Below are positions 1 to 9,181 of a stretch of DNA of 64,000 bases, piece after piece. The DNA lies in assembly GCF_022808715.1 (NCBI RefSeq), contig NZ_JAKZKX010000004.1:164667-228666 (forward strand), in the 5' to 3' direction. This DNA comes from Fundidesulfovibrio agrisoli. Lineage in GTDB: Bacteria > Desulfobacterota > Desulfovibrionia > Desulfovibrionales > Desulfovibrionaceae. Made by a program: the position numbers and the translations under genes. Positions within the stretch are counted from its first letter, which is position 1. Every line of letters begins with the position of its first letter. The notes beneath the pieces are model-generated. The model was not told the DNA's origin, did not search any database, and was given only the letters and a program-made list of their open reading frames with translations.

Positions 1-1516
1 TGCCGGAGCGGGGCACCAGGGACCGCCCCAGGTGCATGGTCAGGGCCAGGCCGCCGCAACCTGATTCCTCCCGCCAGGTGGCCAGTTGGGCCAGGCCTTC
101 CGAGAGCGTGCGCTCCCACAGCTCCCACTCCAGGCTGGAGTGCTTGGCCAGGTTCCACAACTGCTTGCCGTAGATGAAGCCGCCCTGGCCGTCGTCCCAG
201 GCGGGCACGGCCTCGAACCCTGTAAGGTTCGGCCCCTGCGCCGCGAAGGTTGGCACGAACAGCGCGGTGGTGCGGCCCGCGTGCAGTGCGCTGCGCAGCC
301 GGGCCACGTGGGTGGTTCTGGATCGCTCCAGGGCGCGAAGCGCCTTGCAGTACACGCGGATGCGGTCCCGCCCGGCCTGCTTGGCGGCCTGCATGGCCAC
401 GTCGGCCTGCTCGATGAGCTCCTCAGGGGTGCTCAGGGAGCTGGGGCCGAAGGCCAGCCCGAAGCTGGCGCTGATGCCCAGGGAGAAGCCCTCCAGGTCC
501 AGCGATTCGCCCAGGTTGGCGCGCACCCGCTTGATGATGCGCACGGCCTCGCCGGGGCTGGTGAGGTCCTCCAGGAGGATGACGAACTCGTCGCCTCCGA
601 TGCGGGCCACGGTGTCCAGCTCGCGCAGGCCCTCCTGCACGCGCCTGCCCGTCTCCACAAGAAGGGCGTCGCCCGCGGCGTGGCCCAGATGGTCGTTGAC
701 GAGTTTGAAGCGGTCCAGATCCATGAAGGCGACGCAGAAGGCGGCGTTCTCCTGGTTGCGGTTCCGGCGCATGCCGCGGCGGATGGCCTGCATGATGCGG
801 TCGCGAATGAGGGTGCGGTTGGGCAGGCCGGTGAGGGCGTCGTGCAGGGTCTGGTGCTTGAGCTGCTCCTCCACGGCGCGGCGGCGCTCGATTTCTCGGC
901 GCAGGCTCCGCCGGGAGCGCTCCAGGTCGCGCACGCGGTCCTTGAGTTGGGCGTTGGCGGAGCGCCACAGGCTGTAAAGCTCCACGCTCTCCAGCAGGGC
1001 GGCTGTGTTGCGCAGCACGATGGTCACCAGCTTGAGCGGGGCGTCCTGGATGGTCTTCACCTCCTGGTCCAGCAGGCCCAGGAGGATGCCCCGGATGCGC
1101 GAAGGCGTGCTCAGGGTGTGCACGAAGAGCTCGCCCTTGCCGGACTTGGGCGTGGTGAACACGGGCCCATCGCGGTGCAGGGCCCAGGGCGCGGACCCGG
1201 TTTCGGCCAGGTGGGCCATCTCCCGCTCGAAGAAGCGCCTGCGCGAGGGCGGCCAGCACTTGGCCAGGTTGAAGCCGCCGCCGGGTTCGCGGATGAGGTA
1301 GTAGGCAAGCGCCTTCATGGGCACCAGGCCCCTGACGCGCTGGGCGGAGTCGGCCAGGACCTGGGCCGGGTTGTGCATGGAGCGGGGTGTGGCCCCGACG
1401 CCCATGGCCGTGGCGAGCTCAAGGGCTTCCATGGTCAGGCAATATGCCTGCTCCATGGCTTCGAGGCGTTGTTTGGGGCTGGCCCTGCGGGGTCTGCTCT
1501 CGGCCTGGCTAGCCAT
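1..1516 (-). CDS. GGDEF diguanylate cyclase with degenerate EAL domain (partial, C-terminus outside window)
   Basis: Translation begins at the ATG at 1516 and runs off the left edge, giving at least 505 residues. An N-terminal region of about 230 residues has no family I recognise and ends in a coiled-coil-like Arg/Glu stretch. It is followed by a GGDEF domain with an intact GGDEF signature at residues 307-311. An RxxD inhibitory site lies at 298-301, so synthesis of c-di-GMP with product inhibition is likely. From about residue 415 the protein resembles the start of an EAL domain, but the EAL motif reads EAV with the Glu at about 435, which suggests weak or no phosphodiesterase activity. The start codon overlaps the end of the upstream HDOD gene by 8 bases, so the two are probably co-translated. 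Cytoplasmic; no membrane segment seen. Confidence 0.85.
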   Translation of the reverse strand, partial: MASQAESRPRRASPKQRLEAMEQAYCLTMEALELATAMGVGATPRSMHNPAQVLADSAQRVRGLVPMKALAYYLIREPGGGFNLAKCWPPSRRRFFEREMAHLAETGSAPWALHRDGPVFTTPKSGKGELFVHTLSTPSRIRGILLGLLDQEVKTIQDAPLKLVTIVLRNTAALLESVELYSLWRSANAQLKDRVRDLERSRRSLRREIERRRAVEEQLKHQTLHDALTGLPNRTLIRDRIMQAIRRGMRRNRNQENAAFCVAFMDLDRFKLVNDHLGHAAGDALLVETGRRVQEGLRELDTVARIGGDEFVILLEDLTSPGEAVRIIKRVRANLGESLDLEGFSLGISASFGLAFGPSSLSTPEELIEQADVAMQAAKQAGRDRIRVYCKALRALERSRTTHVARLRSALHAGRTTALFVPTFAAQGPNLTGFEAVPAWDDGQGGFIYGKQLWNLAKHSSLEWELWERTLSEGLAQLATWREESGCGGLALTMHLGRSLVPRSG

Positions 1517-2762
1517 GTTCGTCGAGCAGGATGTGCCCGATGTCGTCGAGTTGGCGCTCGCCTTGGGCTGCCGCCGCGCCGAGCGCCGAGAGCGGGATGT
1601 TCATCTGCTCCCAGGCTTCGGGGATCAGGGGCGGGGCGGCCGGAGCGCCGCTTGCGCCCATGTGCAGGGTGTGGGCCATCAGGTCGGCCAGGTGCACCAG
1701 GGCGGCGTCCTGGCTGCTGGTGCGCGGGTCGTAGGCGTGGTGGTCCGCCACGGCGTGCTCCAGGGCCGGGGGGAAGCGCCAGGCCTGCAGCAGCCTGGAG
1801 CCGAGCGCGGCGTGGTCGAACCCCCAGGCCTCGCGTTCGGCTTCGGCCAGGGAGATGTCCTCCTCTTCGGCCAGGGCGATGGCCTGGGCCACGAGGGCCG
1901 GGTGGTTCTTGAGCATTATCAGGCGGCCCACGTCGTGCAGGAGCCCGGCCACGAAGCAGCGCTCCTCGTTGGGGTGGCCCGCGGTCACGGCCAGCAGGCG
2001 GGCCAGCACCCCGCAGGAGAGGCAGTGCTTCCAGAAGGAGCGCATGTCCAGGATGTCGCGGGGAATGTCGGAGAAGTAGCTTATCATGGAGACGCCCAGG
2101 GCCAGGCTGGTCAGGCGGTTGGCCCCCACCACGGTCACGGCGCGGTCGATGGTCTCCACGGGCTCGGGGAAGCTGTAGAGCGCGGAGTTGACCAGCTTGA
2201 GCAGCTTCGCGGAGAGGGCGGTGTCCTTGCCGATGATGGAGGCCACGTAGCCGTAGGAGACGTTGGGGTTCTTGAGCGCCTCCAGGGTCTGGATGACCAC
2301 CTGGGGCAGGGTGGCCAGCTTGCCGGCGCCGCTGGTGAGCTTGGCGATGCTCGGGCGCTTGCGCGGGTCGGGGGTGCGGGCCGCCGCCACCGGTGGGGTG
2401 GGCCTGGGGGCGCTGAAGGAGCCCTGCGGCGCATGGCCGGACTGGATCATCTGGATCACGGCCACGCGGGCCAGTTCCTCGGCCGCCGGGTGGGCCGTGC
2501 CGCTCAGGCGCAGGCGCTGCGCGGCCTCGCGGGTATAGGCCTGGGCGCGCTCGGGGCCGAGCAGCTCAAGGCGCTTGCGGTCCAGCTCGGCCTGGCTCTG
2601 GCCCTGGATGGCGACCTCGGTGACCCCCCAGAACTTGAGCGTCTGGATGGAAAGCTCGTCGAGCCCGATGCCCTCGGAGAACAAAAGGCGGCCCTGGCGG
2701 CTGCGCGCGTCGGACGCCAGCACCATGCCGGGTTGCAAGTCCTCGATGTAGACCGTGCCCAT
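1509..2762 (-). CDS. HDOD domain signalling protein
   Basis: 417 residues. The N-terminal ~60 residues form a small beta-rich segment (GTVYIEDLQPGMVL) like those preceding HD-type signalling domains. A Pro/Ala-rich linker follows. Residues ~145-340 form an HDOD domain opening with LATLPQVV, with an HD pair at 276-277 (LLHDVGRL). HDOD proteins are regulatory relatives of HD-GYP phosphodiesterases and usually lack catalysis. It is the first gene of a two-gene unit with the GGDEF-EAL gene (8-base overlap), and is transcribed divergently from the glycosyltransferase operon across a 141-base gap. A role in c-di-GMP or motility signalling is inference from that partner. Confidence 0.85.
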   Translation of the reverse strand: MGTVYIEDLQPGMVLASDARSRQGRLLFSEGIGLDELSIQTLKFWGVTEVAIQGQSQAELDRKRLELLGPERAQAYTREAAQRLRLSGTAHPAAEELARVAVIQMIQSGHAPQGSFSAPRPTPPVAAARTPDPRKRPSIAKLTSGAGKLATLPQVVIQTLEALKNPNVSYGYVASIIGKDTALSAKLLKLVNSALYSFPEPVETIDRAVTVVGANRLTSLALGVSMISYFSDIPRDILDMRSFWKHCLSCGVLARLLAVTAGHPNEERCFVAGLLHDVGRLIMLKNHPALVAQAIALAEEEDISLAEAEREAWGFDHAALGSRLLQAWRFPPALEHAVADHHAYDPRTSSQDAALVHLADLMAHTLHMGASGAPAAPPLIPEAWEQMNIPLSALGAAAAQGERQLDDIGHILLDEHG

Positions 2763-2903
2763 AGTTCTCCTGCTTTCAGCCTATTGCGGTTCTCCGTTCA
2801 TTTCCGATAGCCCACATGGGCTTCGCATGCAAGATTGCCCCCGAAAATCGCGGAAGGTTCGCCAGGGTTTGCAGCGGCCTGGTTTTGGGGTATCCAGCCT
2901 CGC

Positions 2904-4100
2904 ATGGCGGCGCCCACGACCTTCAACATACTGATGTACTCCCACGACACCTACGGGCTCGGGCACATCCGCAGGACCATGGCCATAGCGAGCCACCTGC
3001 GGCGCACGGGCGTCAACGTGCTCATCCTCACCGGGTCGCCCCTGGTGGGCCGGTTCGACTTCCCCGAAGGGGTGGACTTCGTGCGCATCCCTGGGATGAT
3101 CAAGAAGACCAACGACGAATACCTGCCTCTTTCCGTTCGCATGAGCGCGGCCCACGCCCTGAACATCCGGCGCAACATCATCGTTGCCACGGCCAAGGCC
3201 TTCCAGCCGCACCTCTTCATAGTGGACAAGGCCCCCCTGGGCCTCAAGAAGGAGGTGCTGCCCACGCTCAAGTGGCTCAAGCGCCGCCTGCCGCAATGCC
3301 GCACCATCCTGGGCCTGCGGGACATCATGGACGACGCCGAGTCCACCAGGAAGGACTGGCGCGACAAGGGCATCTACGACGTGCTGGACCGCTTCTACTC
3401 CGAGATATGGGTCTACGGAAACCGCGACTACTACGACCCCATCGCGGAATACGAGATCCCCGAGGCCGTTGGCGCCAAGATGTTCTTCACGGGCTACATC
3501 CCCCGGGCCCTGCCCAAGCGGGGCAAGATGCTGGAGATGCGCCAGGAGGAGCACCTGCACCAGAAGGAGCGCCTGGTGCTTGTGACCACGGGCGGCGGCG
3601 GCGACGGCTACCCCCTCATGGACGCCTACCTGAGCATGCTCGAAAACATGGAGAACCCGCCCTTCCGCTCCATCCTGGTCTCGGGGCCGTTCATGCCCAA
3701 GCCCATGCGCGAGGAGGTGCACCGCCGGGCCAAGAAGCTCAAGGCGCACTTCTACCACTTCCACAGGCGCATGGAGGCGCTCATGGGCCTGGCCGACGTG
3801 GTGGTCTCCATGGGCGGCTACAACACCACCTGCGAAATACTTTCCCTGCGCAAGCCCTCCCTGGTCGTCCCCCGCGAGGAGCCCCGGCTGGAGCAACGCA
3901 TCCGGGCCGAGGTGTTCAAGAGCCACGGGCTCATCGACTTCCTGCCCTGGGCCGACCTGACCCCGGAGAACCTGGGCCAGAAGGTGGGCGCGCTCATCGC
4001 CAACCCCCAGTCCTGCTGCCGGGGCATCGAGGGCTTCACGTTCACCGGGCTGGAGGCCATCTCCTCCCGTCTGGCCGAGTTCAGGGGGCTGCATCCATGA
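2904..4100 (+). CDS. MurG/COG4671-like glycosyltransferase
   Basis: 398 residues. The frame is open upstream, but the ATG at 2904 puts the first beta strand (FNILMYSHDTYGLGH) at the expected place; no strong Shine-Dalgarno is visible there. The N-terminal half is a Rossmann lobe with the GLGHxRR motif of GT-B enzymes. The C-terminal half carries the GT28-like segment with VSMGGYNTTCEILS and a basic/acidic site (PREEPRLEQ), as in predicted sugar-nucleotide transferases. It lies first in a glycan operon, and its stop overlaps the next start by 4 bases. It shares the GLGH and GGYNTT/AGYNTT signatures with the gene at 7037. The donor and acceptor cannot be read from the sequence. Confidence 0.85.
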   Translation: MAAPTTFNILMYSHDTYGLGHIRRTMAIASHLRRTGVNVLILTGSPLVGRFDFPEGVDFVRIPGMIKKTNDEYLPLSVRMSAAHALNIRRNIIVATAKAFQPHLFIVDKAPLGLKKEVLPTLKWLKRRLPQCRTILGLRDIMDDAESTRKDWRDKGIYDVLDRFYSEIWVYGNRDYYDPIAEYEIPEAVGAKMFFTGYIPRALPKRGKMLEMRQEEHLHQKERLVLVTTGGGGDGYPLMDAYLSMLENMENPPFRSILVSGPFMPKPMREEVHRRAKKLKAHFYHFHRRMEALMGLADVVVSMGGYNTTCEILSLRKPSLVVPREEPRLEQRIRAEVFKSHGLIDFLPWADLTPENLGQKVGALIANPQSCCRGIEGFTFTGLEAISSRLAEFRGLHP

Positions 4101-5329
4101 AGCGCCCCGTTCTGGGGATGATCCTCAAAGGCTATCCGCGCATTTCCGAGACGTTCATATCCAACGAGATCGAGCTGCTGGAGGCCCAGGGCTTCGACAT
4201 CCGCATCCTCTCCATGCGCCACCCCCGCGAGGACTTCACGCACGAGTCGGTCAAGCGCATCAAGGCCCCCAGGCACTACCTGCCCGAGACCATCCAGGGC
4301 AACGCGGGCAGGCTCCTGGCCGCCAACCTGCTCTGCGCCCTGCGCTCGCCCGCGCGCTACGCCAGGGGCCTGGCGGAGATGCTCAGGCGCATCGTCCGCA
4401 CCCGCAAGGCCACCACGGCCAAGCACCTGCTCCAGGCCGGGTATCTGGCCGCGCGGGTGCTGCCCGGCTCCGGGGTCACGCACCTGCACGCGCACTTCGC
4501 GCACTCGCCCACCTCGGTGGCCGTTTTCACGTCTCTGCTTACGGGGCTGCCCTACAGCTTCACCGCCCACGCCAAGGACATCTACACCCAGGACCCGGCC
4601 CGCCTCACCGAGAAGATCGCCGGGGCGCGCTTCGTGGCCACCTGCACCGGCTACAACAAGGACTACCTGGCGAAGCTCAATCCGAACGGCACGCCCATCC
4701 ACCGGGTCTACCACGGCATCGACGTGCGCCTGTTCTCGCCCGTGGCGCATAGGCACAAAAGCGGCGAGGCCTTCGAGATACTCACCGTGGCCCGGCTGAC
4801 GCCGAAAAAAGGCCTGCCCACGGTGCTGCGCGCCGTGGCGGAGCTGGTGAGGCGCGGCCACCCCGTGCGCCACACCATCATCGGCACCGGCGAGGAGAGA
4901 GAGGCCCTCCAGTCCCTGGCCGGGGAGTTGGGGATCAGCGATGCGATCGACTGGCTTGGCGTGCAGGCCCACGAGGTGGTGGTTGCGCGCATGAGCCGGG
5001 CGGACCTGTTCCTGCTGGGCTGCGAGGTCAGCGGCAACGGGGACCGCGACGGCATCCCCAACGTGCTGGTGGAGGCCATGGCCATGGGCCTGCCCGTGGC
5101 GGCAACCGCCGTCTCGGCCATCCCGGAGCTGATCGTGGACGGCGAGCACGGGCTGCTGGTCCCCCCCGGGGACCACCTGGCCCTGGCCGATGCGGCCGAG
5201 CGCCTGCTCACCGACGAGGCGCTGCGGGCCATAGTGATCCCCGCCGCGCTGGAGCGCGTGCGCGAAAATTTCGACAACCGCAGGCTCGTGGGCGAGCTGG
5301 CCGCGATCTTCCGCGCAGCCATGTCATGA
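4097..5329 (+). CDS. GT4 family glycosyltransferase
   Basis: 410 residues, starting at the ATG that overlaps the previous TGA (ATGA). It is a GT-B protein. The N-terminal lobe includes the HLHAHFAHSPT and FTAHAKDIY segments typical of GT4 enzymes related to colanic acid or capsule transferases. The C-terminal lobe has the nucleotide-sugar site (ARLTPKKGL) and the E-x7-E type element in GIPNVLVEAMAMGLPVAAT. It probably adds one sugar of the glycan made by this operon at the inner membrane face. The end overlaps the next gene by 4 bases. Confidence 0.9.
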   Translation: MKRPVLGMILKGYPRISETFISNEIELLEAQGFDIRILSMRHPREDFTHESVKRIKAPRHYLPETIQGNAGRLLAANLLCALRSPARYARGLAEMLRRIVRTRKATTAKHLLQAGYLAARVLPGSGVTHLHAHFAHSPTSVAVFTSLLTGLPYSFTAHAKDIYTQDPARLTEKIAGARFVATCTGYNKDYLAKLNPNGTPIHRVYHGIDVRLFSPVAHRHKSGEAFEILTVARLTPKKGLPTVLRAVAELVRRGHPVRHTIIGTGEEREALQSLAGELGISDAIDWLGVQAHEVVVARMSRADLFLLGCEVSGNGDRDGIPNVLVEAMAMGLPVAATAVSAIPELIVDGEHGLLVPPGDHLALADAAERLLTDEALRAIVIPAALERVRENFDNRRLVGELAAIFRAAMS

Positions 5330-6450
5330 AGGCCGCCTTCTATTCCCCGTTCAAGCCCCTGGACCACCCCCGGCCCTCCGGCGACCAGACCACGGCGCTG
5401 GGCCTGACCGCGCACCTGCGCGCCAAGGGCCACACGGTCGAGGTCGCCAGCCGCTTCCGGGCCCGCCACCTGGCGGAGCGCCCCTGGCTGTGGCCCCGGG
5501 CGTTCTGGGAGGCCTGGCGCGCGGGTAAAACACACGCGGACGTCTGGCTGACGCACCACGCCTATTACAAATCCCCCGACGTGATCGGGCCGTGGGCCGC
5601 CCGGCGCATGGGCGTTCCCTACGCCGTGTTCCAGGGAATCTATTCCACCAAGCGGCGCAAGAATCTCACCACACGCCTTGGCTTCGAGCTCAACCGCCGC
5701 TCCCTGCTGGCCGCTGACGTGGTGTTCTCCAACCGCAGGCTGGACGTGGAGAACCTGCGCCGCCTGCTGCCCGAGGAGAAGATCGTCTACGTGGCCCCCG
5801 GCATCGACCCCGAGGCCTTCCGGCGCGACCCGGGCGCGGGCGCTGCGCTGAGGGAAAGCCTGGGCGCGGGCGGCAGGCCCGTGATCGCCTGCGTGGCCAT
5901 GATGCGCGACGACGTGAAGGCCCAGGGCCTGCGCTACCTCATCACCCGCTTGGGCCGCCTGGAGCGGGATTTTCTGCTGCTCTTGGCGGGCGACGGTGAG
6001 ACCCGCCCCGAAATGGAGGCCCTGGCCCGGGAGCATCTGCCCGGCCGCTCGGCCTTCGTGGGGCAGGTGCCGCGCGGCGAACTGGGCCGGATCTACAGCG
6101 CAGCGGACCTGTTCGTCTTCCCCGGCATCCGGGAGAGCCTGGGCATGGTCTACCTGGAGGCCCAGGCCGCCGGGTTGCCCGTGGTGGCCTTCGACAACGG
6201 CGGCATCCCCGAGGTGGCCGCCCACGGGGAGACGGGCTTTTTGACTCCTCCCTTCGACGACGAGGCCTTCCTGAGCGCGGTGGCCCGCCTTCTGGACGAC
6301 GCAGCCATGTGCCAGGCCATGGGAGTGGCGGCCCGGCAATACGTGTGTGAAAAGCACGACGCCCGCCGCAACTTCGACGTGGTGGAGGAGCGCCTGCGCC
6401 TGCTGGTGGAGGAGCGCCGTAACGCCCGATATCCGGGGGGCAGGGCGTGA
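5326..6450 (+). CDS. GT4 family glycosyltransferase
   Basis: 374 residues, starting at an ATGA overlap with the previous gene. It is shorter than its neighbour but has the same GT-B layout: an N-terminal lobe opening MKAAFYSPFKPL, a VAPGID hinge, and a C-terminal donor site with ESLGMVYLEAQAAGLPVVA. It is a different GT4 subfamily from the gene at 4097, suggesting a second linkage. The product ends in a 4-base overlap (GTGA) with the phosphatase gene. Confidence 0.88.
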   Translation: MKAAFYSPFKPLDHPRPSGDQTTALGLTAHLRAKGHTVEVASRFRARHLAERPWLWPRAFWEAWRAGKTHADVWLTHHAYYKSPDVIGPWAARRMGVPYAVFQGIYSTKRRKNLTTRLGFELNRRSLLAADVVFSNRRLDVENLRRLLPEEKIVYVAPGIDPEAFRRDPGAGAALRESLGAGGRPVIACVAMMRDDVKAQGLRYLITRLGRLERDFLLLLAGDGETRPEMEALAREHLPGRSAFVGQVPRGELGRIYSAADLFVFPGIRESLGMVYLEAQAAGLPVVAFDNGGIPEVAAHGETGFLTPPFDDEAFLSAVARLLDDAAMCQAMGVAARQYVCEKHDARRNFDVVEERLRLLVEERRNARYPGGRA

Positions 6451-7040
6451 GCGCGCTCATCGCCCTGGTGCGCCACGGCCGCACCGCCTGGAACGAGGAG
6501 CGCCGCATCCAGGGCCGGGCCGACTCCCCGCTGACGGAGGATGGCGCGCGCGAGGTGGCCGCCTGGCCCGCAACCCTCGCGGGTTACGGCTTTTCAGCGC
6601 TCTATTCCAGCCCCATCGGGCGCGCCGCGCTCACCGCCGAGGCCCTCGGCCGGGGGCTCGGGCTTTCGGTGCGCATGGAGCCTGGGCTCGTGGAGCAGGA
6701 GTTCGGCTCCTGGACCGGGCTTACCGTGCCCGAACTGCGCTCGGCCGGGCTGCTCGCCCCGCAGGAGGCCGCAGGCTGGGCCTTCACCCCCCCGGGCGGG
6801 GAGGCGCGCACCGAGGTGCTGGCCCGCTCCTGGGAGGCCCTGTCGCGCCTTGGCCGCGCGCACGAGGGCCGGTCCATCCTGGCCGTGACCCACGAGGGCG
6901 TGGTCCGCGCCGTTCTCTACGCCCTGCTCGGGCGGGACTACCTGCCCACGGAGCCCAAAATCCTCGCCCCGCGCGCCCTGCACCTGCTGCGCGCCGAGGG
7001 CGGCTGCCTGGCCATCGAGGCCATGAACCTGCCGCTATGA
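6447..7040 (+). CDS. histidine phosphatase family protein (phosphoglycerate mutase-like)
   Basis: 197 residues from a GTG start that overlaps the previous stop. The catalytic RHGRTAWN motif lies near the N-terminus, and a second His lies in the VTHEGVV segment. Together these make the branch-2 type histidine phosphatase site. Family members remove phosphate from sugars, cofactors or proteins. Lying between glycosyltransferases with overlaps on both sides, it most likely acts on a sugar phosphate or lipid-linked intermediate of the same pathway rather than in glycolysis. That role is inferred from position only. Confidence 0.85.
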   Translation: MSALIALVRHGRTAWNEERRIQGRADSPLTEDGAREVAAWPATLAGYGFSALYSSPIGRAALTAEALGRGLGLSVRMEPGLVEQEFGSWTGLTVPELRSAGLLAPQEAAGWAFTPPGGEARTEVLARSWEALSRLGRAHEGRSILAVTHEGVVRAVLYALLGRDYLPTEPKILAPRALHLLRAEGGCLAIEAMNLPL

Positions 7041-8197
7041 ACATCGTCTTCTACTGCCAGCACGTGCTCGGCCTGGGGCACTACATGCGCAGCCTGGCCA
7101 TCGTGCGGGCCCTGGCCCCGCACCGCGTCGTCTTCGTCACGGGCGGGCCGGACGTGCCCGCCGGGCTCGGCCCGCATGTTGTGCACGAGCGGCTGCCCGT
7201 GCTCAGCATGGACGAGGAATTCTCGCAGATGCTGGCCCAGGGCGACCCCGAGGCCGTCAAGTCGGAGCGCCGCGAGCGGCTGCTGGCCATCCTGGAGCGC
7301 GAGCGCCCGGACGCCTTCGTGGTGGAGCTCTATCCCTTCGGCAGGCGGGCCTTCGAATTCGAGCTGGTCCCGGCGCTGCAGGCCATCCGGGAAGGCGCCT
7401 TCGGCAGGCCCCGGGTGCTGTGCAGCCTGCGCGACATCCTGGTGGAGAAGGCCGACCCCGGGAAGTACCAGGCCCGCGTGCTCAAGCGGCTCGAGGAATT
7501 CTTCGACGGCTTGCTGGTGCACTCCGACCCGGCGCTCTTCCCCCTGGAGGAGACCTTCCCCCGCGCCCGTGAGATTACCATTCCGGTTGAATACACCGGG
7601 TTCGTGGTGGAGCGGCCCACCCCCGGAGCCCGGGAGCGCGTGCGCGCGGAACTGGGCCTGACCATTGGGGATACGCTCATCGTGGCCAGCGCCGGTGGCG
7701 GCAAGGTGGGCTCCGAGCTGCTGTTCTCGGCGGTGGCCGCCTACCCGTTGCTTACGCTTTTCCCGGAACCGCGCCTGGAGGTTTTCAGCGGACCGTTCCT
7801 TGACGAAACGGTCTATAAGCGGTTAGGGGCCGATGCCTGCCCGCACTCGGGCATCCGGGTGTCCCGATTCGCCGGGAACTTCCCCGACCTCCTGGCCGGA
7901 GCTGATGTCTCCCTGTCGCTGGCCGGATACAACACGACGATGAACGTCCTCGCTGCCGGGGTTCCGGCGCTGGTCTGGCCTTTCGCCCAGAACCGTGAGC
8001 AGTCCATGCGCGCGCTGCGGTTGCAGTCCATGGGCGCGCTGGGCGTTCTCGGGCAGGCCGACCTGGAGCCGGCCCGCCTGGCCCGGCTCGTGGAGGCCCT
8101 GGCCCGCGGGGGCCGCCCCGAAGGGGGCTGCCCGGTGCGCCTGGACGGCGCGGAGCGGGCCGCGCGGTTGATCCTCCACGGACAACGGCGGCTGTAA
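7037..8197 (+). CDS. MurG/COG4671-like glycosyltransferase
   Basis: 386 residues, ATG overlapping the previous TGA. The N-terminus MNIVFYCQHVLGLGHYMRS matches the GLGH nucleotide-sugar transferase pattern. The C-terminal half contains SLAGYNTTMNVLAAGVPALV, the GT28-like donor loop. It is a distant paralogue of the first gene of the operon; the two enclose the GT4 genes and the phosphatase. Likely cytoplasmic or peripheral membrane. Followed after 29 bases by the deacetylase gene. Confidence 0.85.
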   Translation: MNIVFYCQHVLGLGHYMRSLAIVRALAPHRVVFVTGGPDVPAGLGPHVVHERLPVLSMDEEFSQMLAQGDPEAVKSERRERLLAILERERPDAFVVELYPFGRRAFEFELVPALQAIREGAFGRPRVLCSLRDILVEKADPGKYQARVLKRLEEFFDGLLVHSDPALFPLEETFPRAREITIPVEYTGFVVERPTPGARERVRAELGLTIGDTLIVASAGGGKVGSELLFSAVAAYPLLTLFPEPRLEVFSGPFLDETVYKRLGADACPHSGIRVSRFAGNFPDLLAGADVSLSLAGYNTTMNVLAAGVPALVWPFAQNREQSMRALRLQSMGALGVLGQADLEPARLARLVEALARGGRPEGGCPVRLDGAERAARLILHGQRRL

Positions 8198-8226
8198 CAT
8201 TCTAACCAACGGCATCTCAGGTTTCC

Positions 8227-9021
8227 ATGATCGTCTCCAACAATGTCTCTCCCATTTGGCTGGCCATCCCCGACAACTACCGCACCCGGCTGATCCAGGC
8301 CGCCGAACTGGGCCTGTCCCAGGCTCCGGGCGGACGCGCCCAGGTGTTCTTCCGCGCCGACGACGTTGCCGTGCCCGGCAACAGCTTCACCAAAATGGTG
8401 GGCATCTTCCGCGAGGGCGGCGCGCCCCTGTGCATGGCCACGGTGCCCTCCTGGCTGACGGTGAGCCGCTGGCAGGCCCTGCTCAAGGAGGCCCGCGAGG
8501 ACGAACTGTTCTGCTGGTGCCAGCACGGCTGGAGGCACATGAATTTCGAGCCCGTGGGGCAGAAGAAGCGCGAGTTCGGCCAGGCCCGCCCCGCCAAGGA
8601 CAAGCGCCTGGACCTGACCAAGGGCTTCAAGCGCCTGGGCGAGATCATGGAGCAGCGCTTCACCCCGGTGTTCAGCCCGCCCTGGAACCGTTGCGACGGC
8701 GAATCCATGGCCGCCATGCCCGCCATCGGCTTCAGGGGGCTCTCCCGCACCGTAGGGGCCGGGCCCAACCCTCCCGAAAACCTGCCGGACTTCCCCGTGC
8801 GCATGGACCTGCACACCCGCAAGGAGCCCGACCCCCAGGCCTCCCTCGAAGCCATGCTCGATGAAATGCGCCAGGGCCTGGCCAGCGGCCGCCTGGGCGT
8901 CATGCTGCATCACCAGCGCATGAACGACGCGGCGGGCGTGTTCCTGGCCGCCCTCATCAAGGAGCTGGGCGCGCTGAAGGTCGATTTCACCGATTTCAGG
9001 CGGCTGCTGGCCGCCAGCTAG
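8227..9021 (+). CDS. polysaccharide deacetylase-like protein
   Basis: 264 residues. It has the NodB-type pattern: an acidic metal/base pair (FRADDV) near residue 41, a His motif (QHGWRHMNF) near 100, and an Arg/Trp active-site segment (FSPPWNRCD) near 155. A late His pair lies in VMLHHQRM. Members de-N-acetylate sugars or act on related amide bonds. No signal peptide is seen, so it probably acts in the cytoplasm on a precursor, unlike secreted NodB homologues. It closes the operon. Specificity is unknown. Confidence 0.8.
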   Translation: MIVSNNVSPIWLAIPDNYRTRLIQAAELGLSQAPGGRAQVFFRADDVAVPGNSFTKMVGIFREGGAPLCMATVPSWLTVSRWQALLKEAREDELFCWCQHGWRHMNFEPVGQKKREFGQARPAKDKRLDLTKGFKRLGEIMEQRFTPVFSPPWNRCDGESMAAMPAIGFRGLSRTVGAGPNPPENLPDFPVRMDLHTRKEPDPQASLEAMLDEMRQGLASGRLGVMLHHQRMNDAAGVFLAALIKELGALKVDFTDFRRLLAAS

Positions 9022-9074
9022 AGCCTAGCCTCCCGGGCTGCCAATGGCTTCCGCCATGATCGCGAAGCCGTGAA

Positions 9075-9147
9075 GGATTCCAAAGGAACGAAGTTCCTTT
9101 GGCGGGAGAGTGCAGAGAGGGCGGAGCCCTCTTTGCCCGCCGGAGGC
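9075..9147 (-). repeat. dispersed hairpin repeat, long variant (inverted orientation)
   Basis: On the minus strand it begins GCCTCCGGCGG, then has a hairpin with arms around GAGGGCTCCGCCCTC, then a second hairpin (CCAAAGGAACTTCGTTCC plus TTTGG). It matches the long copy at 48092-48162. A short copy in the opposite orientation follows at 9182. The two copies together fill most of the 215-base gap between the deacetylase and the YdcZ-like gene. Confidence 0.8.
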
Positions 9148-9181
9148 GTCATTTCATAGCCGGTAGGCTGGTGCTGCGAGA

